A DNA stretch of 64,000 nucleotides from contig NZ_JACBZM010000001.1 in NCBI RefSeq assembly GCF_013408525.1, positions 372,001 through 436,000 of the forward strand. The letters run 5' to 3'. The position numbers and the translations under genes were made by a program. Each line of letters begins with the position of its first letter. Within the stretch, counting starts at the first letter, position 1. This document shows, piece by piece, positions 36,641 to 48,522 of this stretch. The stretch comes from Nocardioides aromaticivorans (GTDB lineage Bacteria; Actinomycetota; Actinomycetes; Propionibacteriales; Nocardioidaceae). The notes under the pieces were generated by a model. It saw only the letters and a list, made by a program, of their open reading frames with translations, made no database searches and was not told where the DNA came from.

Positions 36641-38749
36641 GTGACCCCCACCCTGTGGCGAACTCTCGGAGAGCAGGCAGAGGTGTGGCCGGGGCGCAAC
36701 TGGCCGCTCGGCGCGACTTGGTCGGCCGAGTCGACGAACTTCGCCGTCTACGCACCCAACGCGACGGCGGTGTGGCTCTGCGTCGCCCTCGACGGTCCCG
36801 GCGGCGCCGAGCGTCGCTACGCCCTCACCGAGCAGTCGCTCGGCATCTGGCACGGCGCGCTGCCCTCCGTCGCGCCCGGCACCCGCTACGCCTACCGGGT
36901 CGAGGGCCCGGACGCGCCCGAGCAGGGCATGCGCTTCGACCCCTCGGTCCTGCTCCTCGACCCCTACGGCCTCGCGGTCTCCGGCGAGGCAGGCGCCGCG
37001 TGGAGCGTGGTCGTCGACCCGGCGTTCGACTGGCAGGGCGAGACGCCGATCCGCCGCCGCTACCTCGACACCGTGATCTACGAGCTCCACGTCAAGGGCT
37101 TCACGAAGCTCCACGACCGGATCCCCGAGGAGCTGCGCGGCACGTACGCCGGCCTGGGGCACCCCGTCGTGACGCAGTACCTCAACGACCTCGGCGTCAC
37201 CGCCGTCGAGCTGCTGCCGGTCCACCAGTTCTTCTCCGAGCCGGCGCTCCTCGAGCGCGGCACGGTCAACTACTGGGGCTACAACTCGATCGGGTACTTC
37301 GCGCCGCACGCGGCGTACTCCTCGAGCGGCGACCGGGGCCAGCAGGTCACCGAGTTCAAGGAGATGGTGCGCAGCCTGCACGCGGCCGGGATCGAGGTGA
37401 TCCTCGACGTGGTCTACAACCACACCGCGGAGGCCGGGCCCGACGGGCCGACGTACTCCTTCCGCGGGCTCGACGACCGCGGCTTCTACCGCCGCAACCC
37501 CCCGGGGCTGGACGGGGACCCCGACTACGACGACACATACTGGGACGTGACCGGCTGCGGCAACACGGTCAACTCCGAGGACCCGCTGGCGCTGCGCCTC
37601 ATCCTCGACTCCCTGCGCCACTGGGTCACCGAGATGCACGTCGACGGGTTCCGCTTCGACCTGATGTCGGCGATCACCCGGACGGCCGGGCCGGACGCGA
37701 TCAAGGTCGACATGGCGTGCAAGCTGCTCATCGCCATCGGCCAGGACCCCGTGCTGCGGCACGTGAAGCTGATCGCCGAGCCGTGGGACGTGTCGATGGA
37801 CGGCTACCTCGTCGGCGGGATGCCGCCGCCGTGGGTGGAGTGGAACGACCAGTACCGCGACACGATCCGCGACTTCTGGCGCGGGCAGTCCGGCGGCACC
37901 CAGAGCGTCGCGACGCGGCTCGCCGGATCGTCGGACCTGTACGCCGACGACGGCCGGTCGGCGTACAACTCGGTCAACTTCGTCACCGCCCACGACGGCT
38001 TCACCGTGCGCGACCTGGTGTCCTACGACCACAAGCACAACGAGGCCAACGGCGAGGACAACCGCGACGGCTCGGACAACAACCGCTCGTGGAACCACGG
38101 CGTCGAGGGCGAGACCGACGACCCGGACATCGTGGCGCTGCGGCGGCGCCAGGCCGCCAACCTGATGGCGACGCTGTGCCTCTCCAACGGCGTGCCGATG
38201 CTGACGGCCGGCGACGAGCGCGGCCGCACCCAGGGCGGCAACAACAACCCCTACTGCCAGGACAACGAGATCTCCTGGGTCGACTGGAGCGTGGACGACG
38301 CGTGGCTCGACGTCTACGAGGTCACCCGCGCGGCCCTGACGCTGCGGCGTGAGCACCCCGCCCTGCGGCAGCGGCACTGGTTCGAGGGGCGCCCGACCAT
38401 CGTCGGCGGCCCCAAGGACCTGGCCTGGCTGCACCCCTCGGGTCGGGAGATGACCGACGAGGACTGGTACGACGCCGGGCTGACCACCATCGGGATGTTC
38501 GTCTCCGGGCGGCCGCTCCGCACCCCCGGCCCCCGCGGCGAGCAGCAGATCGACACGTCCTTCCTGCTGTGGTTCCACGCCGGTGCCGAGCCGATCGAGG
38601 TCTACCTGCCCGACAACGACTGGGTGCACGCCGGTGCGATCGTGCTGTCCACCGATCCGGGGCTGCCCGACGGGACGCGGGTCGAGGTCGGCGAGGTGCT
38701 GACGATCGGCGCGCGCAGCGTCGTGGTCATGCAGGAGGCCGACGCCTGA
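36641..38749 (+). CDS. glgX: Glycogen debranching enzyme GlgX
   Basis: The 702-residue product has an N-terminal CBM48-like domain (starts NWPLGATWSAESTNFAVYAP) and the GH13 barrel with catalytic motifs DGFRFDLMS (nucleophile Asp), LIAEPWD (acid Glu) and NFVTAHDGFTVRDL. This is the isoamylase-type debranching enzyme that releases short maltodextrins from phosphorylase-trimmed glycogen. It converges with glgP (6 bp gap), its partner in degradation. The GTG at 36641 follows CACAAT by 6 nt, a weak version of the leaderless arrangement. Confidence 0.94.
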   Translation: MTPTLWRTLGEQAEVWPGRNWPLGATWSAESTNFAVYAPNATAVWLCVALDGPGGAERRYALTEQSLGIWHGALPSVAPGTRYAYRVEGPDAPEQGMRFDPSVLLLDPYGLAVSGEAGAAWSVVVDPAFDWQGETPIRRRYLDTVIYELHVKGFTKLHDRIPEELRGTYAGLGHPVVTQYLNDLGVTAVELLPVHQFFSEPALLERGTVNYWGYNSIGYFAPHAAYSSSGDRGQQVTEFKEMVRSLHAAGIEVILDVVYNHTAEAGPDGPTYSFRGLDDRGFYRRNPPGLDGDPDYDDTYWDVTGCGNTVNSEDPLALRLILDSLRHWVTEMHVDGFRFDLMSAITRTAGPDAIKVDMACKLLIAIGQDPVLRHVKLIAEPWDVSMDGYLVGGMPPPWVEWNDQYRDTIRDFWRGQSGGTQSVATRLAGSSDLYADDGRSAYNSVNFVTAHDGFTVRDLVSYDHKHNEANGEDNRDGSDNNRSWNHGVEGETDDPDIVALRRRQAANLMATLCLSNGVPMLTAGDERGRTQGGNNNPYCQDNEISWVDWSVDDAWLDVYEVTRAALTLRREHPALRQRHWFEGRPTIVGGPKDLAWLHPSGREMTDEDWYDAGLTTIGMFVSGRPLRTPGPRGEQQIDTSFLLWFHAGAEPIEVYLPDNDWVHAGAIVLSTDPGLPDGTRVEVGEVLTIGARSVVVMQEADA

Positions 38750-38755
38750 CCGTCC

Positions 38756-41350
38756 TCAGGCGAGCGCGACGACCCCGAGCTCGGCGGGCGCGACCAGGAG
38801 CGGGTGCCTCGGCACGACCCGGACGGTGTAGCCGAACGGGCCCGGTCGGCCGAGCTCGAGGTCGCCGTCGAAGCGGTGGCGGCCGCCGTCGTACGACTCG
38901 ACGAGGGTGAGCGGCGTCAGGGCGGTGTCGACCAGGTCGTCCTCGGAGTCGACGCGGCCGTGCACGAGCTGCACCTCCACGTCACCGGGGGCGAGGTCGC
39001 CGAGCGCGACGTAGGAGTGCACCGCCAGGCGGGCGCCGACCTCGGTCACGTCGCCCAGTCCGGCGGCCTCGACGTGCTCGACCCGCACGCCCGGCCAGGC
39101 CGCTCGCACGCGGGCCTTCCAGGCGGCGAGGTCGCGGGCGCCGTTCTCGGTCGCCGCGAGGGCGCGGGCGTTGGCGGCGGCCGGGGCGTAGAGCTGGGCG
39201 ATGTAGTCGCGGACCATCCGGGTGGCGAGCACCTTGGGGCCGAGGTTGGCCCACGTGTGGCGCAGCATCTCGACCCAGCGCACCGGCACGCCGTCGTGGT
39301 CGACGTCGTAGAACCGCGGGGCGACCTCGTTCTCGATGAGGTCGTAGAGCGCGGTCGCCTCGAGGTCGTCGCGCTTGTCGGAGTAGTCCTCCAGGCCGTC
39401 GGCGGACGGGATCGGCCAGCCGAACTCCGGCTCGTACCACTCGTCCCACCAGCCGTCGAGGATCGACAGGTTGAGGCCGCCGTTGAGCGCGGCCTTCATG
39501 CCCGACGTCCCGCAGGCCTCGTAGGGCCGCAGCGGGTTGTTGAGCCACACGTCGCAGCCGGGGTAGAGCGGCTGCGCGAGCGCGATGTCGTAGTTGGGCA
39601 GGAAGACGATGCGGTGCCGCACGTCCTCGGCGTCGGCGAAGCGGACCAGCTCCTGGATCAGCCGCTTGCCGCCGTCGTCGGCCGGGTGCGCCTTGCCGGC
39701 GACGACCAGCTGGACCGGGCGCTCGGGGTGCAGCAGCAGCGACTTGAGCCGCTCGGGGTCGCGCAGCATCAGCGTCAGTCGCTTGTACGACGGCACGCGG
39801 CGTGCGAAGCCGATGGTCAGCACGTCCGGGTCGAGCGCCTCGTCGATCCAGCCGAGCTCGGCCGGCGCCGCCCCGCGCTTCTCCCAGGACTTGCGCAGGC
39901 GACGGCGCGCGTCGGCCACGAGCCGCTCGCGCAGCGCCCGCTTGGTCTGCCACACGTCGGGGCCGGAGACCTTGTCGAAGGCGGCCCAGAAGGCCTCGGT
40001 GTCGTCGCCGTCGTAGTCGGCGCCCTGCGCGGTCGCGAGCGCGGCGACCTCGGGGGCGACCCACGTCGGCGCGTGCACGCCGTTGGTGATCGAGGTGATC
40101 GGGACCTCGGCCTCGTCGAAGGCCGGCCACAGGCCGTTGAACATGCCGCGGCTGACGTGGCCGTGCAGCTGCGAGACGCCGTTGGCGCGCTGCGCGAGCC
40201 GGAAGCCCATCACGGCCATGTTGAAGACGCCCGGGTCGCCGCCCTCGTAGTCCTCGGCGCCGAGGCCGAGCACCAGCTCCACCGGGACGCCGGGGGTCGC
40301 GCCCTGGTCGCCGAGGTACTGCTCGACGAGGGTGCGCGGGAAGCGGTCGATGCCGGCGGGCACCGGCGTGTGCGTGGTGAAGACGGTCGACGTACGGCCG
40401 ATCTCGAGGGCGGTCGCGAAGTCGACGTCGCCGTCGCCTTGCTCGCCCACGGTGAGCTCCCGGATCCGCTCGACGCCGAGGAAGCCGGCGTGGCCCTCGT
40501 TGGTGTGGAAGACCTCCGGCGCCGGGGCTCCGGTGATCCGCGAGAAGGCGCGCAGGGCGCGGACGCCGCCGACGCCCAGCAGCAGCTCCTGGCGCAGGCG
40601 GTGCTCGGTGTTGCCGCCGTAGAGGCGGTCGGTGATCAGCCGGTAGGGCTCGGGGTTCTGCTCGAAGTCGGTGTCGAGGAGCAGCAGCGGGACCCGGCCG
40701 ACCGACGCCACCCAGATCCGCGCCAGCAGGTCGGGCCCGCCGGGCATCCGGATCGAGATCGTCGCGCGCTGGCCGTCCTCCTCGTGCAGGAGCGAGATCG
40801 GGAGCCCGTCGGGGTCGAGGACGGGATAGCTCTCGACCTGCCACGCCTCCCGCGACAGTGCCTGCTTGAAGTAGCCGTGCTTGTAGAGCAGCCCGACGCC
40901 GACGATCGGGGCGCCGAGGTCGCTGGCGGCCTTGAGGTGGTCGCCGGCGAGGATGCCGAGACCGCCGGAGTACTGCGGCAGCACCGCCGTGATGCCGAAC
41001 TCGGGCGAGAAGTACGCGATCGACGCCGGCCACGTCTGCTCCGGCTCGGCGGCACTGGCCCGTTGGTACCACCGCTCCCCCGTGAGGTACGACGCCAGGT
41101 CGGCCCGCACCTCGGCGACCCGCGCGACGTACGACTCGTCGGCGGCCAGCTCGGCCCAGCGCTCGGCCGGGACCTCGCCCAGCAGGCGCAGCGGGTCGCG
41201 CACGCCGAGCCACAGCTCGGGGTCGATCTCCTCGAAGAGCGCCTGGGTCGGTGGGTGCCACGACCAGCGCAGGTTCGCCGCGAGCTCGCCGAGGGCGGCG
41301 AGCGCGTCGGGCAGGACGGGGCGGACCGTGAACCTCCGGATCGCACGCAT
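38756..41350 (-). CDS. glgP: Alpha-glucan phosphorylase (GT35)
   Basis: The 864-residue product is the actinobacterial-type phosphorylase. The PLP-binding Lys is in EACGTSGMKAALNGG and the substrate region around HTNEGHAGFLGVERIRE; the N-terminus ANLRWSWHPPTQ is the DUF3417-type extension. It makes glucose-1-phosphate from alpha-1,4-glucan. TAACGT lies 6 nt before the ATG. The stop is 6 bp from the glgX stop, so the two convergent genes are not coordinately transcribed. Confidence 0.95.
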   Translation of the reverse strand: MRAIRRFTVRPVLPDALAALGELAANLRWSWHPPTQALFEEIDPELWLGVRDPLRLLGEVPAERWAELAADESYVARVAEVRADLASYLTGERWYQRASAAEPEQTWPASIAYFSPEFGITAVLPQYSGGLGILAGDHLKAASDLGAPIVGVGLLYKHGYFKQALSREAWQVESYPVLDPDGLPISLLHEEDGQRATISIRMPGGPDLLARIWVASVGRVPLLLLDTDFEQNPEPYRLITDRLYGGNTEHRLRQELLLGVGGVRALRAFSRITGAPAPEVFHTNEGHAGFLGVERIRELTVGEQGDGDVDFATALEIGRTSTVFTTHTPVPAGIDRFPRTLVEQYLGDQGATPGVPVELVLGLGAEDYEGGDPGVFNMAVMGFRLAQRANGVSQLHGHVSRGMFNGLWPAFDEAEVPITSITNGVHAPTWVAPEVAALATAQGADYDGDDTEAFWAAFDKVSGPDVWQTKRALRERLVADARRRLRKSWEKRGAAPAELGWIDEALDPDVLTIGFARRVPSYKRLTLMLRDPERLKSLLLHPERPVQLVVAGKAHPADDGGKRLIQELVRFADAEDVRHRIVFLPNYDIALAQPLYPGCDVWLNNPLRPYEACGTSGMKAALNGGLNLSILDGWWDEWYEPEFGWPIPSADGLEDYSDKRDDLEATALYDLIENEVAPRFYDVDHDGVPVRWVEMLRHTWANLGPKVLATRMVRDYIAQLYAPAAANARALAATENGARDLAAWKARVRAAWPGVRVEHVEAAGLGDVTEVGARLAVHSYVALGDLAPGDVEVQLVHGRVDSEDDLVDTALTPLTLVESYDGGRHRFDGDLELGRPGPFGYTVRVVPRHPLLVAPAELGVVALA

Positions 41351-41356
41351 GGGTCG

Positions 41357-41362
41357 ACGTTA
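41357..41362 (-). promoter_or_regulatory. -10 box TAACGT of glgP
   Basis: TAACGT is 6 nt before the glgP ATG. Confidence 0.5.
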
Positions 41363-41491
41363 ACGCCTCCGACTTGAACGATCCAATGCGCCGACCACCT
41401 GCCGGTCGCGCCTGGCCCGGGCAGAGGCGTCACCAGAACTGTCCGCGACAGGGCGTAACTCCCGACCGTCCCCGTGGTTGAGGGGGCAACA

Positions 41492-41529
41492 GACGGGCGA
41501 GGCGGGTCATGGGGGCTGCCTCGCCCGTC
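41492..41529. other. 12-bp hairpin of unknown role between glgP and moeA
   Basis: GACGGGCGAGGC (41492-41503) pairs perfectly with GCCTCGCCCGTC (41518-41529) around a 14-nt loop. It lies in the divergent 204-bp gap, 25 nt before the moeA start. A minus-strand 26-codon ORF (41510-41430) starts in the loop. It could be a terminator of an unseen transcript. Confidence 0.5.
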
Positions 41530-41541
41530 TCGTCGGCGCTC

Positions 41542-41547
41542 TAGGCT
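41542..41547 (+). promoter_or_regulatory. -10 box TAGGCT of moeA
   Basis: TAGGCT is 7 nt before the moeA ATG. Confidence 0.5.
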
Positions 41548-41554
41548 GGCTCCG

Positions 41555-42790
41555 ATGAGCACCCCAGCCCTCCGCTCCGTCGCCGACCACCAGCGCCACG
41601 TCGCCGGGCTGCTCGCCCGTGCCGGCGGGCCCGATGCCTGGCCGACCGAGACGGTCCCCCTCGACGACGCCCGCGGCCGGGTCCTGGCCGAGCCGGTGCT
41701 GGCCGCCGAGCCGCTGCCGTCCTTCGACAACTCCGGCATGGACGGGTACGCCGTCCGGGCGGCCGAGGTCGACGGCGCCTCGCCCGACGCTCCGGTCCGA
41801 CTCCCGGTCGCGGGCGACGTGCCGGCCGGTGCGCCGGTCGGCGAGCTGGCGCCGGGTACGACGGTCCGGATCATGACCGGCGCCCCGGTCCCCCGCGGCG
41901 CGGACGCCGTCGTCGAGGTCGAGGTGACCGACGGCGGCACCGAGACCGTCACCATCACCGAGGCCCGCACGACCGGCTCCTTCGTGCGCCCCGCGGGCAG
42001 CGACGTCGCCGTGGGCGACGAGGTGCTCGCCGCCGGCGCCGTGCTCGGAGCCGCCCAGGTCGGGGTGCTGGCCGCGCTCGGCGTCCGCCAGGTCGTCGTA
42101 CGACGCCGGCCGCGCGTGCTCGTCGTGTCGACCGGCTCGGAGCTGGCCGAGGAGCCGCTCCCCGGCTCGGGACAGATCCGCGACGCCAACGGCGCCCTGC
42201 TGGCCACCGCGGTCGAGGACGCCGGCGGGATCGCCGTGCGCAGGCTGTGGGTCGAGGACGACGTGCCCACCTTCCTGGCCCTGCTCGACGGCGAGCTGGC
42301 CTCCGGCGAGGTGGACCTGGTGCTGACGTCCGGCGGCGTGAGCGCCGGCGCCTACGAGGTCGTCAAGGACGGGCTCGGCCCACGGGGCATCGAGTTCGTG
42401 AAGGTGGCCATGCAGCCGGGCATGCCGCAGGGCTCCGGCCTGGTCGACGGCGTCCCCGTCGTCTGCCTCCCCGGCAACCCGGTCAGCGCGCTGACGTCGT
42501 TCGAGGTCTTCGTGCGGCCGGCACTCCGTGCCGCCTTCGGCCACCCGGTCCCGGCCCGCGCCGTGGTCCGGGCCGCGCTGACCGAGCCCCTCACCCCGCT
42601 CCCCCACAAGCGGCAGTGGCGCCGCGCCCGGCTCGACCGCACCGCCGGGACGGTGACGCCCTGGGGCCCGCCCGGGTCGGGCTTCCTCGGCTGGTTCGCG
42701 GGAGCGGACGCACTGATCGACCTGCAGCCGGGTACCGGGCCCCTGGCGCCGGGCGACACCGTCGAGGTGTGGGACTTGGCGCTCTCCTGA
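41555..42790 (+). CDS. moeA: Molybdopterin molybdotransferase (MoeA/Glp)
   Basis: The 411-residue product has the MoeA motifs PSFDNSGMDGYAVR, VRIMTGAPVPRGAD, VVSTGSEL and DLVLTSGGVSAGAYEVVKDGL. It inserts molybdate into adenylylated molybdopterin to make Moco. No other Moco gene is near; it lies 19 bp before glgE but glgE has its own promoter. Actinobacteria often carry several moeA paralogues, so this may not be the main one. Confidence 0.93.
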   Translation: MSTPALRSVADHQRHVAGLLARAGGPDAWPTETVPLDDARGRVLAEPVLAAEPLPSFDNSGMDGYAVRAAEVDGASPDAPVRLPVAGDVPAGAPVGELAPGTTVRIMTGAPVPRGADAVVEVEVTDGGTETVTITEARTTGSFVRPAGSDVAVGDEVLAAGAVLGAAQVGVLAALGVRQVVVRRRPRVLVVSTGSELAEEPLPGSGQIRDANGALLATAVEDAGGIAVRRLWVEDDVPTFLALLDGELASGEVDLVLTSGGVSAGAYEVVKDGLGPRGIEFVKVAMQPGMPQGSGLVDGVPVVCLPGNPVSALTSFEVFVRPALRAAFGHPVPARAVVRAALTEPLTPLPHKRQWRRARLDRTAGTVTPWGPPGSGFLGWFAGADALIDLQPGTGPLAPGDTVEVWDLALS

Positions 42791-42797
42791 GACCCGA

Positions 42798-42803
42798 TAG
42801 GTT
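42798..42803 (+). promoter_or_regulatory. -10 box TAGGTT of the glgE-treS-mak operon
   Basis: TAGGTT is 6 nt before the glgE ATG, just after the moeA stop. Confidence 0.55.
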
Positions 42804-42809
42804 CGTGAC

Positions 42810-44794
42810 ATGGTCGGACGCATCCCCGTCATCGACGTGAAGCCGGTCCTCGTGACCGCACCGACCGAGGGAGCGCTCCCGGTGAAGGCCGCCGTCGGCG
42901 AGCCGTTCCCCGTGAGCGCCACCGTGTTCCGCGAGGGACACGATCGCCTCGGCGCCGAAGTGGTCCTCGTGGGCCCGGACGGGAAGAGACGGCCGCCGGT
43001 GCGGATGACGACGCGGCCGCCGGTCGACCGGCACAGCGTCGACCGCTACGAGGCGTGGGTGGCCGCGGACCTCGAGGGACCGTGGGCGTTCGAGATCCAC
43101 GCGTGGTCCAGCCCGCTGGGCACCTGGTTCCACGACGCCGGCATCAAGATCCGGGCCGGCGTGGACGTCGAGCTGATGTTCAAGGACGGCAAGCTGCTCT
43201 TCGAGCGGGTCCTCAAGGGCAAGGGCCTGACGCGGGCCGAGCGGGCCACGGTGAAGGCGGCGATCGCCGCCGCCGGCGACACCAAGCGACCGGTCGAGGC
43301 GCGCCTGGCGCAGATCGAGTCGGCCGAGGTCGTCGCCGCGCTCGAGGCGCACCCGCTGCGCGACCTGCTGACGGTCGAGGGCCCCTTCCCGGTGTTCGTC
43401 GACCGCCCCCGCGCCCTCTTCGGCAGCTGGTACGAGTTCTTCCCGCGTTCGGAGGGCGGCTTCGCCGGCTCGACGAAGCGGCTGCCCGCGATCGCGGCGA
43501 TGGGCTTCGACGTCGTCTACCTGCCGCCGATCCACCCGATCGGCGAGGTCAACCGCAAGGGTCCGAACAACACGGTGGCCGCCGAGGGCGAGCCGATCCC
43601 GGACGACTGGGACGGGTCGCCGTGGGCGATCGGCAGCCGGTACGGCGGCCACGACGCGATCCACCCCGACCTCGGCACGATCGAGGACTTCGACGCCTTC
43701 GTCGCCGAGGCCCGCGCCCTGGACCTCGAGGTGGCGCTCGACCTGGCCCTGCAGGCCGCTCCCGACCACCCGTGGGTCGCCGCCCACCCGGAGTGGTTCA
43801 CGACCCGCGCCGACGGCACCATCGCCTACGCGGAGAACCCGCCGAAGAAGTACCAGGACATCTACCCGGTCAACTTCGACGCCTACCCCTACGACCACCC
43901 GGACAGCCTCGCGACCGAGGTGCTGCGGGTGGTGCGTCACTGGATGGCCCACGGGGTGCGGATCTTCCGCGTCGACAACCCGCACACCAAGCCGGTCTCG
44001 TTCTGGCAGTGGTTGCTCGCCGAGGTCCGGGGCACCGACCCCGACGTGCTCTTCCTCGCCGAGGCCTTCACCAAGCCGCCGATGATGCAGACCCTCGGCG
44101 CGATCGGCTTCCACCAGTCGTACACGTACTTCACGTGGCGCACGGCGAAGGTCGACATCGAGGACTACCTGCTGGAGGTGTCGGCGGAGTCGGCGCACCG
44201 GGTGCGGCCGAACTTCTTCGTCAACACCCCCGACATCCTCCACGAGTTCCTGCAGTACGGCGGCCCGCCGGCCTTCAGGATCAGGGCTGCGCTCGCGGCG
44301 ACCTCCTCCCCCACGTGGGGTGTCTACTCGGGCTACGAGCTCGGCGAGCACGTGGCGGTGCGCCCGGGCAGCGAGGAGTACCTCGACTCGGAGAAGTACC
44401 AGGTGCGCCACCGCGACTGGGACGCCGCGACGGCACCCGGCACGGTCGGGGCCGACCTGACGTCGTACATCTCCCGGCTCAACGCGGTCCGCCGCGCCCA
44501 CCCGGCGCTGCAGCTGCTGCGCAACCTGAGCGTCAACCCGACCGACTCCGACCAGATCGTGTCGTACTCGAAGGTCGCCGGCCCCGACCGCGTCATCGTG
44601 GTCATCAACCTCGACCCGCACCAGCCGCGCGAGACGATGGTGCACGTCGACCTCGCCGCCCTCGGCCTGCCGCCGGGCTCGTCGTACACGGTGCACGACG
44701 AGCTGACCGGCGACGAGTGGACCTGGGGCGAGCACAACTACGTCCGGCTCCCACCCGAGCAGCCGGCCCACATCCTGAGCGTGAAGGAGCACAC

Positions 44795-44798
<4 letters not shown>
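42810..44798 (+). CDS. glgE: Alpha-1,4-glucan:maltose-1-phosphate maltosyltransferase GlgE
   Basis: The 662-residue product has an N-terminal beta domain and a GH13_3 barrel. The catalytic Asp is in [16 protein letters not shown] and the Glu in [26 protein letters not shown] is another GlgE hallmark. It extends glucan by transferring maltose from maltose-1-phosphate. treS and mak follow with 4-nt overlaps, which supplies its substrate in one operon. The length is normal. Confidence 0.96.
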
Positions 44799-46500
<1,702 letters not shown>

Positions 46501-46504
<4 letters not shown>

Positions 46505-47829
46505 CGGACCAGTTCCTCGCCCCGTTCATCGGCCGCAGCCGGTGGTTCGGCGGCAAGGGTCGCGACTTCACGGTGACCGGCGAGGAGGTCGTCGGCACCG
46601 TCGGCGACGCCCCGCGCGTCGAGGTGCGACTCGTCGAGCTCACCTACGCCGACGGCGACGTCGAGCTCTACCAGCTCCCGCTCTCCGTGTACGACGACCT
46701 GCAGGACCACCTCGAGCACGCCCTCGTCGGCGAGCGCGACGGCCGCCCCGTGTACGACGCCGTGCAGGACCGGCAGGCGATGGCGGCGTACCTGAGGGCG
46801 TTCGCGGACGGCGTGCCGGTCGAGGGCGGGCTCCGGTTCGTGCGGCTCGAGGGCCACGAGCTCGACCTCGAGGCAACGGCGAGCCCCTTCGGCGGGGAGC
46901 AGTCGAACTCGTCGGTCTTCTTCGGCGAGGACGCCGTCCTCAAGCTCTTCCGCAAGGTGACCCCGGGCGAGAACCCCGACGTCACCACCCACCGCGCGCT
47001 CACCGAGGCCGGCTCCACGCACGTCGCCGCGCTCTACGGCTGGATCGAGCAGGGCGACCGGCAGCTCGGCATGCTGCAGCAGTTCCTCCGCACGGCGAGC
47101 GACGGCTGGGGTCAGGCGCTCGCGAGCGTGCGGGACCTGTTCGCCGAGGCGGACCTGCACGCCGAGGAGGTCGGCGGCGACTTCGCCAGCGAGGCGGCCC
47201 GGCTCGGCGAGGCGCTCGCCGAGGTGCACCGCCAGCTCCGCGAGTCCTTCCCCACCTCCGCGCTGCCCGCGTCCGTCCTGGCCGAGGTGATGGCGCAGCG
47301 GCTCGACGCCGCCATCGGGGTCGTGCCCCAGCTCGCCGAGCACGCGGACGGCGCCCGTGCGGTGTTCGCGGCCGTCGCCGGGCTCGGCGAGATCCCGGTG
47401 CAGCGGGTCCACGGCGACCTGCACCTCGGGCAGACGCTGCGCACCGTCGCCGGCTGGAAGTTCGTCGACTTCGAGGGCGAGCCGGCCAAGCCGCTGTCCG
47501 AGCGGCTGCTCCCCGACTCCCCGTGGCGCGACGTCGCCGGGATGACCCGCTCGTTCGACTACGCCCCGCACGCCGTGGCCGCCTCGATGCCGGCCGAGGA
47601 CGCCGACGTCGAGCACCAGCGCGCGATCCGCGCCGCCGAGTGGGCCAAGCGCAACCGGCGGGCGTTCCTGGCGTCGTACTGCGGTGAGGGTGGGCTGGGT
47701 CCTGCCGACCGCACCCTGCTCACCGCGTACGTCGTCGACAAGGCCGTCTACGAGTGCCTCTACGAGGCCCGGAACCGGCCGAACTGGCTGTCGATCCCGC
47801 TGGAGGGCGTCGCCCGGCTCGTGGGCTAG
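46501..47829 (+). CDS. mak: Maltokinase (Mak/Pep2)
   Basis: The 442-residue product makes maltose-1-phosphate from maltose and ATP. It has the N-terminal cap typical of maltokinases ([14 protein letters not shown]), then [17 protein letters not shown] and the aminoglycoside-phosphotransferase-like catalytic loop [13 protein letters not shown] with [11 protein letters not shown]. The GTG overlaps the treS stop (GTGA), with GGGAGG 9-14 nt upstream. The TAG stop and that of the next, convergent, gene share the same four bases. Confidence 0.95.
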
Positions 47830-48437
47830 CCCACCCGGAACCCGAGCAGGGTGACGTCCTCGACGTCGGTCCCGTCGGGCGGGAGGTCGCCCTCGAAGCA
47901 GAAGCCGAACAGGTCCACGAGCGCGTCCTCACCGAAGTCGAGCGGGTGGAAGGGCAGCGGGTAGTCGTCCTCCTCCGCGTGCTCGCCGGCCCAGTAGGGC
48001 GCCTCGAAGGCCCGCCGCTCGCCGACGTCCTCGATGATGCCGTCGTCCGGCGACAGGCTCAGCGACCGGACCAGCTCGCCGTCGGCGTCCCAGATCGCGT
48101 ACGCGAACCAGTCGACCACGCTGTGCATCGCCGCGACGTACGTCGTACGGCCCGGCATGGCGCCGAGGATGGCGGGGTCGATGTCGGTCGGCCGGTCCTT
48201 CGCGACCCGCGACGTGCAGACGATGGCGACGCCGGGGTAGACCGCCGCCCATGCCTCCCGGTCCGGAGGGTTCGGGTTCTCGAGCAGGTCGCCGTAACCG
48301 AGCTCGGTCAGCGCCGCCCGGGGGTGCAGGCGGGCCACCAGGTCCGCGGTGGCCTCCTCGTCCAGCTCCGGCTCACCACGCAGCAGCGGCGGGACCGGTC
48401 CGTCGGCGTACACGACCATCCAGCACTTCGCGCCCAT
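47826..48437 (-). CDS. DUF6928-like conserved protein
   Basis: The 203-residue product begins MGAKCWMVVYADGPVPPLL, matching the DUF6928 start (MGAKxxxxVYADG) as I recall it. It also has a conserved-looking EEDDYPLPFHPLDFGEDAL segment towards the end. No catalytic motif or membrane helix is visible, and the function is unknown. It lies between mak and a lipoprotein gene without evident link to glycogen metabolism. Confidence 0.75.
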   Translation of the reverse strand: MGAKCWMVVYADGPVPPLLRGEPELDEEATADLVARLHPRAALTELGYGDLLENPNPPDREAWAAVYPGVAIVCTSRVAKDRPTDIDPAILGAMPGRTTYVAAMHSVVDWFAYAIWDADGELVRSLSLSPDDGIIEDVGERRAFEAPYWAGEHAEEDDYPLPFHPLDFGEDALVDLFGFCFEGDLPPDGTDVEDVTLLGFRVG

Positions 48438-48522
48438 GCGGGCATCAAAGCACCGCCGGGCGTGCCGGGCAGGCGGGACACGGCGAACCGCAGGTGAAAG
48501 TCGGCGACCACCGATCAGGTGC

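Noticed and set aside
41430-41529. 6C RNA
   Set aside because: The loop has only five C residues and the second C-rich hairpin is not clear; no firm match to the motif from memory.
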